Of a stretch of 64,000 nt of DNA, positions 28,887 to 39,115 are shown piece by piece (position 1 is the first letter of the stretch; every line of letters starts with the position of its first letter). The DNA is from an uncultured Pelagibacteraceae bacterium (GTDB taxonomy: Bacteria > Pseudomonadota > Alphaproteobacteria > Pelagibacterales > Pelagibacteraceae). Under the pieces are notes generated by a model that had not been told where the DNA came from, made no database searches, and was given only the letters and a program-made list of their open reading frames with translations. The translations under genes were made by a program, and so were the position numbers. The stretch lies in NCBI GenBank assembly GCA_902599335.1, contig CACKFA010000006.1, forward strand, positions 1 to 64,000, given 5' to 3'.

Positions 28887-30104
28887 TTAGTTTTTTATAA
28901 TATTATGCTCAGGACCAAAAGGAAATTTTGTAATATTTTCTACTCCATCTTTACCAATCACCAAAATATCGTGTTCTCTATATCCACCTGCACCAGGATT
29001 ACTCTCTGGTATCATTATCATTGGTTCCATAGAAACCACCATATTTTCCTCAAGAATAGTATCAATGTCTTCTCTTAATTCTAAACCTGCTTCTCTACCA
29101 TAAAAATGAGAAAGCATACCAAATGAATGTCCGTAACCAAAAGTTCTATACTGAAGGTAACCAAGTTCAGCAAACAATTCATTTAACTCATGACAAATAT
29201 CTGAACATTTAACACCTGGTTTAATCAATTCTAATCCTCGCTTATGCACTTTTACGTTTGCTTCCCATGCTTTAAGTGAGGCATCATTAGCATGATCTAA
29301 AAATAAAGTTCGCTCTAGCGCAGTGTAGTATCCTGAGATCATTGGAAAAGTGTTTAAAGATAAAATATCTCCTTTAACTAATTTTCTATTAGTCTTTGGA
29401 TTGTGAGCTCCATCTGTATTGATACCAGATTGAAACCATACCCAAGTGTCCATGTACTCAGCCCCTGGATAACTTTTAACAATCTCTCTTTCCATTCTAT
29501 CTCTTGCTGCAATTGCTACTTCGATCTCTGTATTATCTTCTCTAATATTTTTAACTACTTCTTCACCACCAATGTCTGCAATTCTTGCTCCATTTTTGAT
29601 AATCTCAATTTCTTCATTCGATTTAATCATTCTAAGTTTCATTAGATCTTTTGAAACATCACTAAAAACAGAGAAAGTAAAAATAGACCCTATTTTTTCT
29701 CGCATATCTAACGTGACATGATCATTTTCTATTCCAATATTTTTTGGAGGATCATCCCTTCCAATAATTGAGACAATAGCTCTTAAGAAATTATCTCTTT
29801 TCCAATCAGTATAAATAACGTTATCACAATGAGATCTACGCCATGGTTGACTTGCATCAATGTTGGCTGAAATTGTTGAGATTTTATTTTGAGTGATCAC
29901 ACATCCGTAAGGTCTACCAAAAGAGCAATAAATAAATCCGGTGTAATATGCAACGTTATGCATAGATGTTAAGATAACCATATCAAGACCATTTTGGTCC
30001 ATCACTGATCTAAGTTTACTTACTCGATTGTTATATTCTTTATCTGTAAAAGGTAATTTTACTTTTTCACCGTTTTTAAGCTCAAAAAAATCTGGTCGTT
30101 CCAT
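28887..30104 (-). CDS. creatinase (creatine amidinohydrolase), M24 fold
   Basis: YCSFGRPYG, SANIDASQPWRRSHCDNVIYTDWKRDN, WFQSGINTDGAHNP, GYYTALERTLFLDH, YRTFGYGHSFGMLSHFYGREAGLELREDIDT, GAGGYREHDILV; resembles the Pseudomonas creatinase as remembered. Confidence 0.88.
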   Translation of the reverse strand: MERPDFFELKNGEKVKLPFTDKEYNNRVSKLRSVMDQNGLDMVILTSMHNVAYYTGFIYCSFGRPYGCVITQNKISTISANIDASQPWRRSHCDNVIYTDWKRDNFLRAIVSIIGRDDPPKNIGIENDHVTLDMREKIGSIFTFSVFSDVSKDLMKLRMIKSNEEIEIIKNGARIADIGGEEVVKNIREDNTEIEVAIAARDRMEREIVKSYPGAEYMDTWVWFQSGINTDGAHNPKTNRKLVKGDILSLNTFPMISGYYTALERTLFLDHANDASLKAWEANVKVHKRGLELIKPGVKCSDICHELNELFAELGYLQYRTFGYGHSFGMLSHFYGREAGLELREDIDTILEENMVVSMEPMIMIPESNPGAGGYREHDILVIGKDGVENITKFPFGPEHNIIKN

Positions 30105-30105
30105 A

Positions 30106-31050
30106 TTAATTTAATGCTATATATCTTTTGTTCCATCTCATTATCAAACTGTAATAAAATATAGATACAAAAAGAAAAAAACCGCCGATTATTGTATTTG
30201 TGGATGGTACTTCATTAATACCAAATAATGGCAACCAAACCCAAAAAATTCCACCTACAACTTCAGTTAAAGATAATAAAGTCAATTCTGCTGCTGGTAT
30301 CGCTTTAGATCCAATTGAATATAAAATTAAACCAAAACAAACTAGTGTCCCGTGCAAAGAAAATAAAGCTCCATTATAGCTTGATGAAAAGAAAACTAAG
30401 TTGTTTGATAAAATCATAATTGTTGCAAACACAAAACAAAAGAAACCTGCAAAAGCTACTGTTGTGAATTTTGGTGTTTCTTTTCTCCATCTTAAAGTTA
30501 CAGAAAAAACTGAGAAACCAATTGAGGCAGTTAAACCAAACACGAAACCAATTAATGATTTTTCACCAGTGTTTCCAAGTGCCATAATAATGATACCAGC
30601 TGTTGCAATTATTATTGATATCCACACATTAAGAGAAATTTTTTCTCTTAAAAATAAAAATGCCAATAATGCTGTAAAAAAAGGCATGGCTGCTAAACAA
30701 AGCAAAGTAACTGCAGCACTAGTATTTGTAATTGAATAAATAAATGAAATCATAGCGATCCCCAATCCAGATCCACCGATGACTCCAGATAAACCTATTT
30801 TATAATAGTTTTTGTAAAAATTTTTTCCTTCCTCAAAAAATAAATAAAGATTTAATAGAATAAAAATCGTTAAACCTCTGCCAAAAATGTACTGCCAAGG
30901 TACCAATTGAGGATTATCCATGTATCGAACTACTAATGGGCCAAACGACCATAATAGACCAGCAAAAAGTACAACGGGAATGGCTATTCTTGGATTTCTC
31001 AACTCTAACATATTCAGAAATCTAATTGTAAATAGAATTTTCCACAACAA
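30106..31050 (-). CDS. EamA/DMT family transporter
   Basis: 10 TM pattern; real start may be internal Met (MLELRNPRIAIPV). Confidence 0.82.
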   Translation of the reverse strand: MLWKILFTIRFLNMLELRNPRIAIPVVLFAGLLWSFGPLVVRYMDNPQLVPWQYIFGRGLTIFILLNLYLFFEEGKNFYKNYYKIGLSGVIGGSGLGIAMISFIYSITNTSAAVTLLCLAAMPFFTALLAFLFLREKISLNVWISIIIATAGIIIMALGNTGEKSLIGFVFGLTASIGFSVFSVTLRWRKETPKFTTVAFAGFFCFVFATIMILSNNLVFFSSSYNGALFSLHGTLVCFGLILYSIGSKAIPAAELTLLSLTEVVGGIFWVWLPLFGINEVPSTNTIIGGFFLFVSIFYYSLIMRWNKRYIALN

Positions 31051-31060
31051 AAATACGTTT

Positions 31061-32305
31061 CTAAACTAAGTTTTGATTTGAAAGATTGGGGAAAAAACAA
31101 TCAACGATATCTCCTTTTTTAAATTTTGATTTACCTGCTGGTAACAAAACCCAAATATTTGATTTTACAAACGATTTAATTCTAAAAGACTCTTGACCTT
31201 TTAAAATTTCAACATTTATTTTTCCATTTTTAGTTGTGCTTAGTTGGCTCTTTACAAATCTTGTGAAATTTTTTTTTTTATCAAAACCGTTCATCAAAAT
31301 AGCTTTAATAGATTTTTCTTCAGATAAACCTAAAGCATTTAAAATATATGGAATTACAAAAAATCTAAAACATGCGGCTGAAGAGATTGGATTTCCAGGG
31401 AGCCCAAATATTGCCTTTTCTTTTCCTTTAATTTTCGCAAACATTATTGGTTTACCAGGCCTTATTGCAGCACTTTTAAAGTAGCTTGATAACTTAAATT
31501 TTTTAACAACATCAGGTATAAAATCAAACTTACCAGCAGATACTGCGCCTGAAGTAATAATAATATCATCTTTAGATTTAATTAATTTATTTATTTTTTG
31601 TTTAAAAATATTTTGATGATTATCTCTCAGTATGCTTCCATTTTTAAAATTAAACAAAAAATTTTGATTTAGGTTTTTAATATAGTGTGTGTTTGAATTT
31701 CTTACCATCCAATTTGGAATATTGTCTTTATTTGATATTTCGTTTCCAGTTGAAAAAAATAATATATTAATTCTTTTTTTTACTTTAATTTGTTTAATAC
31801 CTAAACTTTTAAAGGCTAAAATATGGTTTGGTTGAACAATTGTATTTTTTTTTATTACAACCTCCCCTTTTTTATAATCTGAACCTGCAAACCTAACGTG
31901 ATCAAATTTTTTTATTTTTTGGTCAATTAAAATATATTTTTTATTTGGCGCAAAAATTATTTGTTCTATAGGAATAATTGTATCAAAACCCTTTGGTATA
32001 ATTCCTCCGGTCATTATTTCGGCAGTATCAAATTTTGTTATCTTTTTTTTAAATGGTTTCATTCCTGCTGAAATTGAGCCAATAATTTTAAATTTTTTTG
32101 GGAATTTTTTTTTTATTCCATTAGTATCTTTTGAATTAATTGCATAACCATCAAATGCAGCATTATTCCCTGCTGGATAATTTATATTAGAATAAATATT
32201 AGTAGAAACTACTCTATTAAGAGAATTTATACTCTTTATAATTTCCTCTTTAATTTTAATTTTTGCTTTTTTTAAAATTGTCTTGGATTTTTCGTAACTA
32301 ATCAT
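31061..32305 (-). CDS. moeA: molybdopterin molybdotransferase
   Basis: NNAAFDGYAI, TSGAVSAGKFDFIPDV, FGLPGNPISSAACF. Confidence 0.93.
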   Translation of the reverse strand: MISYEKSKTILKKAKIKIKEEIIKSINSLNRVVSTNIYSNINYPAGNNAAFDGYAINSKDTNGIKKKFPKKFKIIGSISAGMKPFKKKITKFDTAEIMTGGIIPKGFDTIIPIEQIIFAPNKKYILIDQKIKKFDHVRFAGSDYKKGEVVIKKNTIVQPNHILAFKSLGIKQIKVKKRINILFFSTGNEISNKDNIPNWMVRNSNTHYIKNLNQNFLFNFKNGSILRDNHQNIFKQKINKLIKSKDDIIITSGAVSAGKFDFIPDVVKKFKLSSYFKSAAIRPGKPIMFAKIKGKEKAIFGLPGNPISSAACFRFFVIPYILNALGLSEEKSIKAILMNGFDKKKNFTRFVKSQLSTTKNGKINVEILKGQESFRIKSFVKSNIWVLLPAGKSKFKKGDIVDCFFPNLSNQNLV

Positions 32306-32906
32306 TTTTGAGTATTTCTTCGGCTTTTTTTAAATCTTCTTTTGTATTTATATTAAAGAAAGGATCGTTGTTTGAAAACTCCATATTAATTATTTTTACC
32401 CCAGTATTATTAGCCCACAACTCTACTTTTCTTTCTCCATTCTTTAAATCCTTCTCTAACTTATCTAGTATATTAATCGACCATAAGCCAAATATATTAT
32501 GTCGTGTGTTGTTTGACTTAATAAAAAATAAATCGCTTTCATTAAAATTAATATATTGAATAAAATCTTTAAGTATTTGTCTCTTAAAAAAAGGTGTATC
32601 AACAGGGAAAGTTGCTATCCATTTGTAGTCTTTTTGATTTTCTTTTATCCATTTCATAGCTGATAAAACTCCACCTAACGGACCATGACCTTTTTCAAAA
32701 TCTTCAATTATTGAAATTTTTTCTGAATTATGAAAATTAATTTTATTATTTGATACTATTAAGAGTTCCTTGAATTCATCAATAATTTCGGTCAACATAT
32801 GATCAATTAATAATTTACCGGCTAACTTTACCTGGGATTTATCTTCCCCAAACCTTTGTGACTTACCGCCTGCTAGCACAGTGCCTAAAATATTGTTATG
32901 ATCCAT
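32298..32906 (-). CDS. mobA: molybdenum cofactor guanylyltransferase
   Basis: GTVLAGGKSQRFGEDKS, GPLGGVLSAM, FPVDTPFF. Confidence 0.92.
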   Translation of the reverse strand: MDHNNILGTVLAGGKSQRFGEDKSQVKLAGKLLIDHMLTEIIDEFKELLIVSNNKINFHNSEKISIIEDFEKGHGPLGGVLSAMKWIKENQKDYKWIATFPVDTPFFKRQILKDFIQYINFNESDLFFIKSNNTRHNIFGLWSINILDKLEKDLKNGERKVELWANNTGVKIINMEFSNNDPFFNINTKEDLKKAEEILKND

Positions 32907-32948
32907 CTATAAAATATAAAACATTCAAACTTGAATTAAAGAAATTAA

Positions 32949-33347
32949 ATGGATTTAAGAATTTTAGAAATAGCAGCCCATACTGAAAACAATAAAGTTG
33001 TTGAAAACTATACTCATAAATCAAAACACAAAAATCCATTATGTGGTGATGAAATGGAAATAAGCTTAATTGTCAAAGAAGATGTTGTTAAGGATATGGG
33101 TTATCAGTGTAAATCGTGTGTTTATTGTCAGGCATCAGTCAGTCTATTATCCAGAAAAATTAAGGAAAAAAAAGTTGACGATATAAAAAGATTTATAAAA
33201 GTTGGTGAGCAACTTTTTGAGGATGCAAAAGTAAGTATGGAAAAACATTGGAAAGATTTTAAAGAAATTTTAGATAAAAAAAATCTTTCAAGAAAAGAAT
33301 GTTTGCTTTTACCATTAAGAACTATTGCCAAAGCATTAAAAATATAA
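32949..33347 (+). CDS. NifU/IscU-like iron-sulfur scaffold protein
   Basis: HKNPLCGDEMEISL, KSCVYCQASVSLL, Cys near C-terminus. Confidence 0.75.
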   Translation: MDLRILEIAAHTENNKVVENYTHKSKHKNPLCGDEMEISLIVKEDVVKDMGYQCKSCVYCQASVSLLSRKIKEKKVDDIKRFIKVGEQLFEDAKVSMEKHWKDFKEILDKKNLSRKECLLLPLRTIAKALKI

Positions 33348-33824
33348 ATGATCAAAATTACAAAACCATTATTACAAAAAGCATTAATTGCAGGTTTTTT
33401 TTCAGCATTTACAATTGGTGTACTAACAGTCCTTACTTATAAAAGTACACTGGGATATTTTATTGCAGCCTCATTCGGTTCCTCAATGGTTTTACTATTT
33501 GGTTTCCCTGAAAGTCCATTTGCACAACCAAAGAATGTTTTCTTTGGACATTTAGTAACAGCTTTAGTAGGAGTAATTTTTGTAAACTATATTCCGCTTC
33601 CTATCTATATCAGTATTGCAATCGCTACTGGAGCTGGAGTTTTTTTAATGATTTTATTTAATATTGTTCACCCACCTGCTGGTGGAAACCCAATTATAGT
33701 TATTATTGGAAGTGCCTCTTATGATTATTTAATTAATCCAATAATTTTTGGTTGTACAATTATATTGTTATTAGCAATTATAATTAACAAATATTTATTA
33801 AAAAAAAACTATCCATTAAAATAA
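33348..33824 (+). CDS. HPP family membrane protein
   Basis: FGSSMVLLFGFPESPFAQPKNVFFGH, FNIVHPPAGGNPI. Confidence 0.85.
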   Translation: MIKITKPLLQKALIAGFFSAFTIGVLTVLTYKSTLGYFIAASFGSSMVLLFGFPESPFAQPKNVFFGHLVTALVGVIFVNYIPLPIYISIAIATGAGVFLMILFNIVHPPAGGNPIIVIIGSASYDYLINPIIFGCTIILLLAIIINKYLLKKNYPLK

Positions 33825-33828
33825 TTTA

Positions 33829-34668
33829 ATGAATTCTAAATACAAAGTTTTTAAATATTCATCTAATAAGTTTGAGAATATAGATGATTTAATTTCAATT
33901 GAAGAACCATTGGAGATTTCATTAAAATATAATGAGTCTAGTAAATGGATAAATCAAAGTTTATCTATAACAATGAGAACTCCAGGTGATGATGAGGATC
34001 TTGTAAGAGGATTTTTATATAATGAACAAATTATAAAAAATATTGATGATATTGATTCAATAGAAAGTTATGGAGATAAAGTTGGTCAATATAATATTCA
34101 AAATAAAATATTAGCAACTTTAAATAATTCTGAAAATGTGAATATTTCAAAAATAAAAAGAGATTTTTTAATTAATTCATCGTGTGGTGTATGTGGAAAA
34201 TCTTCACTTGATGCTCTAGAAATAATAAAAAAAAATAAAACAAATCCATTAGAACCCAAAATCAAAAAAGAGGTAATTGTTAAATCGCCAGACACATTGA
34301 GGGAAGGCCAATCAGAATTTAGTAAAACAGGTGGAATTCATGCTAGTGGTCTTTTTAATAGTAATGGAGAATTGGTTGCTGTCAGAGAGGATGTAGGAAG
34401 ACATAATGCTCTAGATAAACTTATTGGCTGTGCATTAAAGAGCAACCAAATTGATCCTAAAAACCAATTTATAACATGCTCAGGCAGACTAAATTTTGAA
34501 TTGGTTCAAAAGGTTTTGATGACAGATATAGGTATTATGATAGGCGTTGGTGCGCCAACTAGTCTTGCTATCGATTTAGCGAATAAATTTGACATTACCC
34601 TTGTTGGTTTCGTAAAGAGGGACAGTTTTAATATTTACACAAATAACAAAAAAGTTATTGTGGACTAA
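33829..34668 (+). CDS. fdhD: formate dehydrogenase accessory sulfurtransferase
   Basis: TMRTPGDDEDLVRGFLYNE, SSCGVCGKSS, TGGIHASGLF, REDVGRHNALDKLIG. Confidence 0.94.
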   Translation: MNSKYKVFKYSSNKFENIDDLISIEEPLEISLKYNESSKWINQSLSITMRTPGDDEDLVRGFLYNEQIIKNIDDIDSIESYGDKVGQYNIQNKILATLNNSENVNISKIKRDFLINSSCGVCGKSSLDALEIIKKNKTNPLEPKIKKEVIVKSPDTLREGQSEFSKTGGIHASGLFNSNGELVAVREDVGRHNALDKLIGCALKSNQIDPKNQFITCSGRLNFELVQKVLMTDIGIMIGVGAPTSLAIDLANKFDITLVGFVKRDSFNIYTNNKKVIVD

Positions 34669-34686
34669 ATTAATAAAAGGGTATTT

Positions 34687-36342
34687 GTGTCAAAAAATAT
34701 AAGTAATTTATCAGGCAGAATAGGCTTAAAAGATAACCTATTTAAGCAAATCTCAGAAAATACCTTAAGCGATAGTCCAAAAAATATTAAAGAAATTGCC
34801 AAAAAACACAACCTAGGTGTTTCAACTCTCCATGGTGCAGAATCCTTTTATGAATTTTTAAGACCTTCTCATAGAGAAAAAAAAGCGTTCGTTTGTAACG
34901 GTAGTGCATGCATGTGTGCAGGTACTCAAGACAAATTAAAAGATAAACTTAAGGAAAAACTAGGTGATGACAAAGTTGGAGAAATGTTCTGCTTAGGTCA
35001 TTGTTATGAAAACCATGCATTTCACTATGATGGAGAAAATTATGCTGGTAAAGATATAGAAAAAATTGATCAGATTTTAAAAGGTGAGGAAATTAAGCAA
35101 GAAAAATTTTTTTCTAAGAGTTATGCGACAACAAGTTTTTTAATGGATGATAAACTTTCTTCTATAGATCAATTCAAAGATCAATTAAGTAATTTTTTAA
35201 AATCAGATAAAAAAGAAATAATAAAATCGTTATTGGACTCAAATTTAACAGGAAGAGGTGGTGCAGGTTTTCCAACAGGAATGAAATGGGATTTCTGCAG
35301 TAAAGCAAAAGGAGATAAAAAATATGTTATATGTAATGCAGATGAGGGTGACTCTGGTGCTTTCTCAGATAGATATTTATTAGAAGACCAACCTTTAAAA
35401 GTTATTTTTGGAATGGTAATATGTGGTTATGTAATTGGGAGTGATGAGGGTGTTTTATATATAAGGGGAGAATATCCAAAATCAATTGAAGCATTAAATG
35501 GTAGTATAAACGAACTTAAAAACTTAGGATTATTAGGTGAAAATATTTTAGGAACAGATTTTTCATTCGATTTAGGAATTTGTATTGGTCAAGGTGCGTA
35601 TATCTGCGGAGAGGAAACAGCTTTGATTGCATCTATTGAAGGAAGAAGAGCAGAAGTTGATGTTAGACCTCCTTTTCCTGTTACAGAAGGATTATATAAA
35701 AAACCAACTGTTGTTAACAATGTTGAAACTTTAGCAGCTGCAACTGGAATTTTAATAAATGGTTCTGAAAAGTTTTCATCTATAGGAAATAAAAAATCAG
35801 CAGGTACTAAATTAGTTTGTTTGGATAGTTTCTTTAATAACCCAGGTGTTTATGAAATTGATATGGGTACTCCAATGAAAAAAATATTTAATGAAATTGG
35901 TGGAGGGTATAAAGAACCATTAAAAGCTTTTCAAATTGGTGGGCCACTTGGTGGTGTGGTTCCATTAAGTGAAATAGAAAATCTTAATTTAGATTTTCAG
36001 GAGTTTACTGCAAAAGGTTTCATGTTAGGTCATGCTAGTGTGGTGAGTATTCCTAAAGATTTTTCTATGGCTGAATACATTCATCATCTTTTTGAATTTT
36101 CCGCTGAAGAATCATGTGGAAAATGTTTTCCAGGAAGACTTGGATCTTACAGAGGTAAAGAAATGTTTGACCAAGCTAAAAAGAAAACTGCCAAAATACC
36201 TTTGAAATTGCTTGAAGAATTGCTTGTTACAATGAAAAAAGGTTGTTTATGTGCTTTATGTGGAGCTATACCCACGCCTATTCAGAACATTCTAAAGTAC
36301 TTTGGGGATGAAATGAAAAATGATATGGTTAAAGATAATTAA
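34687..36342 (+). CDS. fdsB: NAD-dependent formate dehydrogenase beta subunit (NuoE-like + NuoF-like fusion), GTG start
   Basis: N-terminal NuoE-like CNGSACMCAG...CLGHC; GRGGAGFPTGMKW, ESCGKCFPGRLG. Confidence 0.88.
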   Translation: MSKNISNLSGRIGLKDNLFKQISENTLSDSPKNIKEIAKKHNLGVSTLHGAESFYEFLRPSHREKKAFVCNGSACMCAGTQDKLKDKLKEKLGDDKVGEMFCLGHCYENHAFHYDGENYAGKDIEKIDQILKGEEIKQEKFFSKSYATTSFLMDDKLSSIDQFKDQLSNFLKSDKKEIIKSLLDSNLTGRGGAGFPTGMKWDFCSKAKGDKKYVICNADEGDSGAFSDRYLLEDQPLKVIFGMVICGYVIGSDEGVLYIRGEYPKSIEALNGSINELKNLGLLGENILGTDFSFDLGICIGQGAYICGEETALIASIEGRRAEVDVRPPFPVTEGLYKKPTVVNNVETLAAATGILINGSEKFSSIGNKKSAGTKLVCLDSFFNNPGVYEIDMGTPMKKIFNEIGGGYKEPLKAFQIGGPLGGVVPLSEIENLNLDFQEFTAKGFMLGHASVVSIPKDFSMAEYIHHLFEFSAEESCGKCFPGRLGSYRGKEMFDQAKKKTAKIPLKLLEELLVTMKKGCLCALCGAIPTPIQNILKYFGDEMKNDMVKDN

Positions 36343-39110
36343 TGAGTTCAGAGAAAAGAAAAATTGCTTATATTGATGGAAAACCGTATGAAATCGGACC
36401 AAATCATTCGTCTATTTTAAAATTTGTAAAAAGCTATGTAGGTGAAAAAAAAGTTCCTACTTTATGTGATGATCCAAATTTAGCACCTTATGGAGCTTGT
36501 AGAGTATGTTCGGTCGAAGTTGCTTTAGAAAAAGATGGTCCTACAAGAGTAGTTGCTTCTTGCCATACTCCAGTTGCTGAAAATCAACATATTTTCACGT
36601 CTAATGAAAGTTTAAAAAGTCTAAGAAAAAATATTGTTGAATTAGTATTAACAGACCATCCAATGGAATGTGATAGCTGTGAGGTAAATAATAATTGTGA
36701 ACTTCAAACTGTTGCTAATGATCTAGGAATTAATGACCATAGATATAATAGTCCAAAACAACATAAAGGTATTCCTAGAGATACATCTCATGATTACATG
36801 AGAATGAATTTAGACAATTGTATCAATTGTGGAAGATGTGTCAGAGCTTGTGATGAAATCCAAGGTTCATTTGTACTTACAATGAGTGGAAGAGGATTTG
36901 AGTCAAGAATAACAACTGATAACGACATGATGTTTGGAGATAGTTCATGCGTTTCTTGTGGTGCATGCGCTCACACTTGTCCAACAGATGCAATTTCAGA
37001 TGTTTTTCAATCAAAATCTGCTGCAGTAGATAAAAAAGTTAGAACAACTTGTTCATACTGCGGTGTTGGTTGTAATTTAGAGGCTTCGATTAAAGATGAT
37101 AAGGTTGTGGCTATTGATACACCTAAACAAACAGAAGTTAATGCTGGACATACGTGTATTAAAGGAAGATATGCATTTAGTTTTTATGATCATCCAGACA
37201 GATTAAAAACACCTTTAATTAAAAGAAATGGAAAATTTGAAGAAGCTTCTTGGGATGAAGCTTATGATTTTATAAAAAAGGAAATGAACAGAATTACAAA
37301 AGATAATGGTCCAGATGCTTTTGCTGGAATTTCTTCTGCAAGATGTACGAATGAAGAAAATTATGTTTTCCAAAAGATGATTAGAGCTGCAGTTGGAACA
37401 AATAGTGTAGACTGTTGTGCAAGAATTTGTCATTCACCAACAGCTTGGGGAATGCAACAAACTTTTGGGACTGGAGCAGCAACTAACTCTACGGAAGATA
37501 TTTATCATGCAGATTTATTTTTGGTAATTGGAGCTAATCCAACAAATGCTCATCCTGTTACAGGCGCAAAAATAAAACAGCAAGTCATGAAAGGTAAAAA
37601 ATTAATTGTACTTGATCCAGTTACAACTGAACTAGCGAAACTTGCTGATTATCATATTAAACTAAGACCTGGAACTAACGTTGCAGTTCTAAATATGATG
37701 TTGCACTTTATTATTAAATCAAAACTTTATAATGCAGATTTTGTTAGAGATAGAACTGAAGGTTTTGATAATTTCTTAAAAGAAATTGAAAGACAAGATG
37801 TTGATCATTTAGCAAAAGTAGCTGGAGTAGATAAACAACTAGTTAAAGAAGCAGCAATTGCATATGCAACTGCTAAAAATTCAATGGAGTTTCATGGTCT
37901 TGGAGTTACTGAACACGAACAAGGATCTAAAACTGTAATGTTAATTGCAGATCTAGCAATGATTACAGGAAACATTGGACGAAAAGGTGTTGGAGTTAAT
38001 CCTTTGAGAGGCCAAAATAATGTTCAAGGTGCAGCAGACATGGGATGTCAACCACACCAGGGTGCTGGATATTTTCCTGTAGCTGATGAAAAACATCAAG
38101 AATTTTATACTGAAAAATATGGAGTAACACATCCGACTAAACCAGGATTAAAAATTCCTCAAATGTTTGAAGCTGCAATAAACAAGGAATTAAAAGGTTT
38201 ATGGATCATAGGAGAAGATATTGTTCAAACAGATCCTAATAGCGCACATGTTATTGAAGCTATGAACTCTTTAGAACTTTTAGTTGTACAGGAAATATTT
38301 ATGAGTGAAACAGCAAAATTAGCAACTGTTGTATTGCCTGGTACAACTTTCTTAGAAAAAGATGGAACTTTTACAAACACTGAGAGAAGAATTCAAAGAG
38401 TGAACAGAGCTGTACCTCCTCTTCCAGGAACTAAACCTGATGGATTAATTGTAACTGAGATGATGCAGAAATTAGGTTTTGACCAGCCAACTTATGATGC
38501 AGATCAAGTTCTAGCAGAAATTGCTGATATTGTTCCCTTCTTTAAGGGAGTTACTAGAGAGAGACTTGGAAAATTTGGATTACAATGGCCAGTTCAAGAA
38601 GATGGAACTGATACGAAAATTTTACATACAGAAACATTTAAATTAGGTAAAGGCAGACTTAAAAACTTTGATTGGAAAGAATCATCAGAAATTGAAGCTA
38701 ATCAAAAAGACTATCCTTTGATTTTGACAACTAGTAGAGTTTTACAACATTACAACGCCGCAACAATGACTAGAAGAACAAAAAATATAAATATTGTAGA
38801 TGAAGATGTTTTATTAATTCATCCTAAAGATGCTGAGTATAGAGATCTAAACACTGGTGATATTGGAAGACTTTATTCAGGTAGAGGAGAGGTTGCTCTT
38901 AAAGTTGAAGTTACAGATAAGGTTAAAGAAGGAATTGTTTTTACTACATTCCATTTCCCAGAACATATGGTTAATATGGTTACAGGTCATGGTAAAGATG
39001 AAGAAACAATGTGTGCAGAATACAAAGTATCTTCTGTTGAAGTACAAAAAATTTCTAATCAATTTAAAACAGAAGTTAAACCAAAAGAAAATCAAGCCGA
39101 AGTTAGTTAA
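36342..39110 (+). CDS. fdsA: formate dehydrogenase alpha subunit (molybdopterin, Cys-type)
   Basis: NuoG-like N-terminal Cys motifs, CINCGRCVRACDE, CSYCGVGC, DCCARICHSPTAWGM, GANPTNAHPVTGAKIKQ. Confidence 0.93.
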   Translation: MSSEKRKIAYIDGKPYEIGPNHSSILKFVKSYVGEKKVPTLCDDPNLAPYGACRVCSVEVALEKDGPTRVVASCHTPVAENQHIFTSNESLKSLRKNIVELVLTDHPMECDSCEVNNNCELQTVANDLGINDHRYNSPKQHKGIPRDTSHDYMRMNLDNCINCGRCVRACDEIQGSFVLTMSGRGFESRITTDNDMMFGDSSCVSCGACAHTCPTDAISDVFQSKSAAVDKKVRTTCSYCGVGCNLEASIKDDKVVAIDTPKQTEVNAGHTCIKGRYAFSFYDHPDRLKTPLIKRNGKFEEASWDEAYDFIKKEMNRITKDNGPDAFAGISSARCTNEENYVFQKMIRAAVGTNSVDCCARICHSPTAWGMQQTFGTGAATNSTEDIYHADLFLVIGANPTNAHPVTGAKIKQQVMKGKKLIVLDPVTTELAKLADYHIKLRPGTNVAVLNMMLHFIIKSKLYNADFVRDRTEGFDNFLKEIERQDVDHLAKVAGVDKQLVKEAAIAYATAKNSMEFHGLGVTEHEQGSKTVMLIADLAMITGNIGRKGVGVNPLRGQNNVQGAADMGCQPHQGAGYFPVADEKHQEFYTEKYGVTHPTKPGLKIPQMFEAAINKELKGLWIIGEDIVQTDPNSAHVIEAMNSLELLVVQEIFMSETAKLATVVLPGTTFLEKDGTFTNTERRIQRVNRAVPPLPGTKPDGLIVTEMMQKLGFDQPTYDADQVLAEIADIVPFFKGVTRERLGKFGLQWPVQEDGTDTKILHTETFKLGKGRLKNFDWKESSEIEANQKDYPLILTTSRVLQHYNAATMTRRTKNINIVDEDVLLIHPKDAEYRDLNTGDIGRLYSGRGEVALKVEVTDKVKEGIVFTTFHFPEHMVNMVTGHGKDEETMCAEYKVSSVEVQKISNQFKTEVKPKENQAEVS

Positions 39111-39115
39111 TTAAA

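Noticed and set aside
36342-39110. Possible selenocysteine in the formate dehydrogenase
   Set aside because: Active-site region reads DCCARICHSP with Cys and there is no in-frame TGA; selO here is the YdiU family, not Sec machinery.
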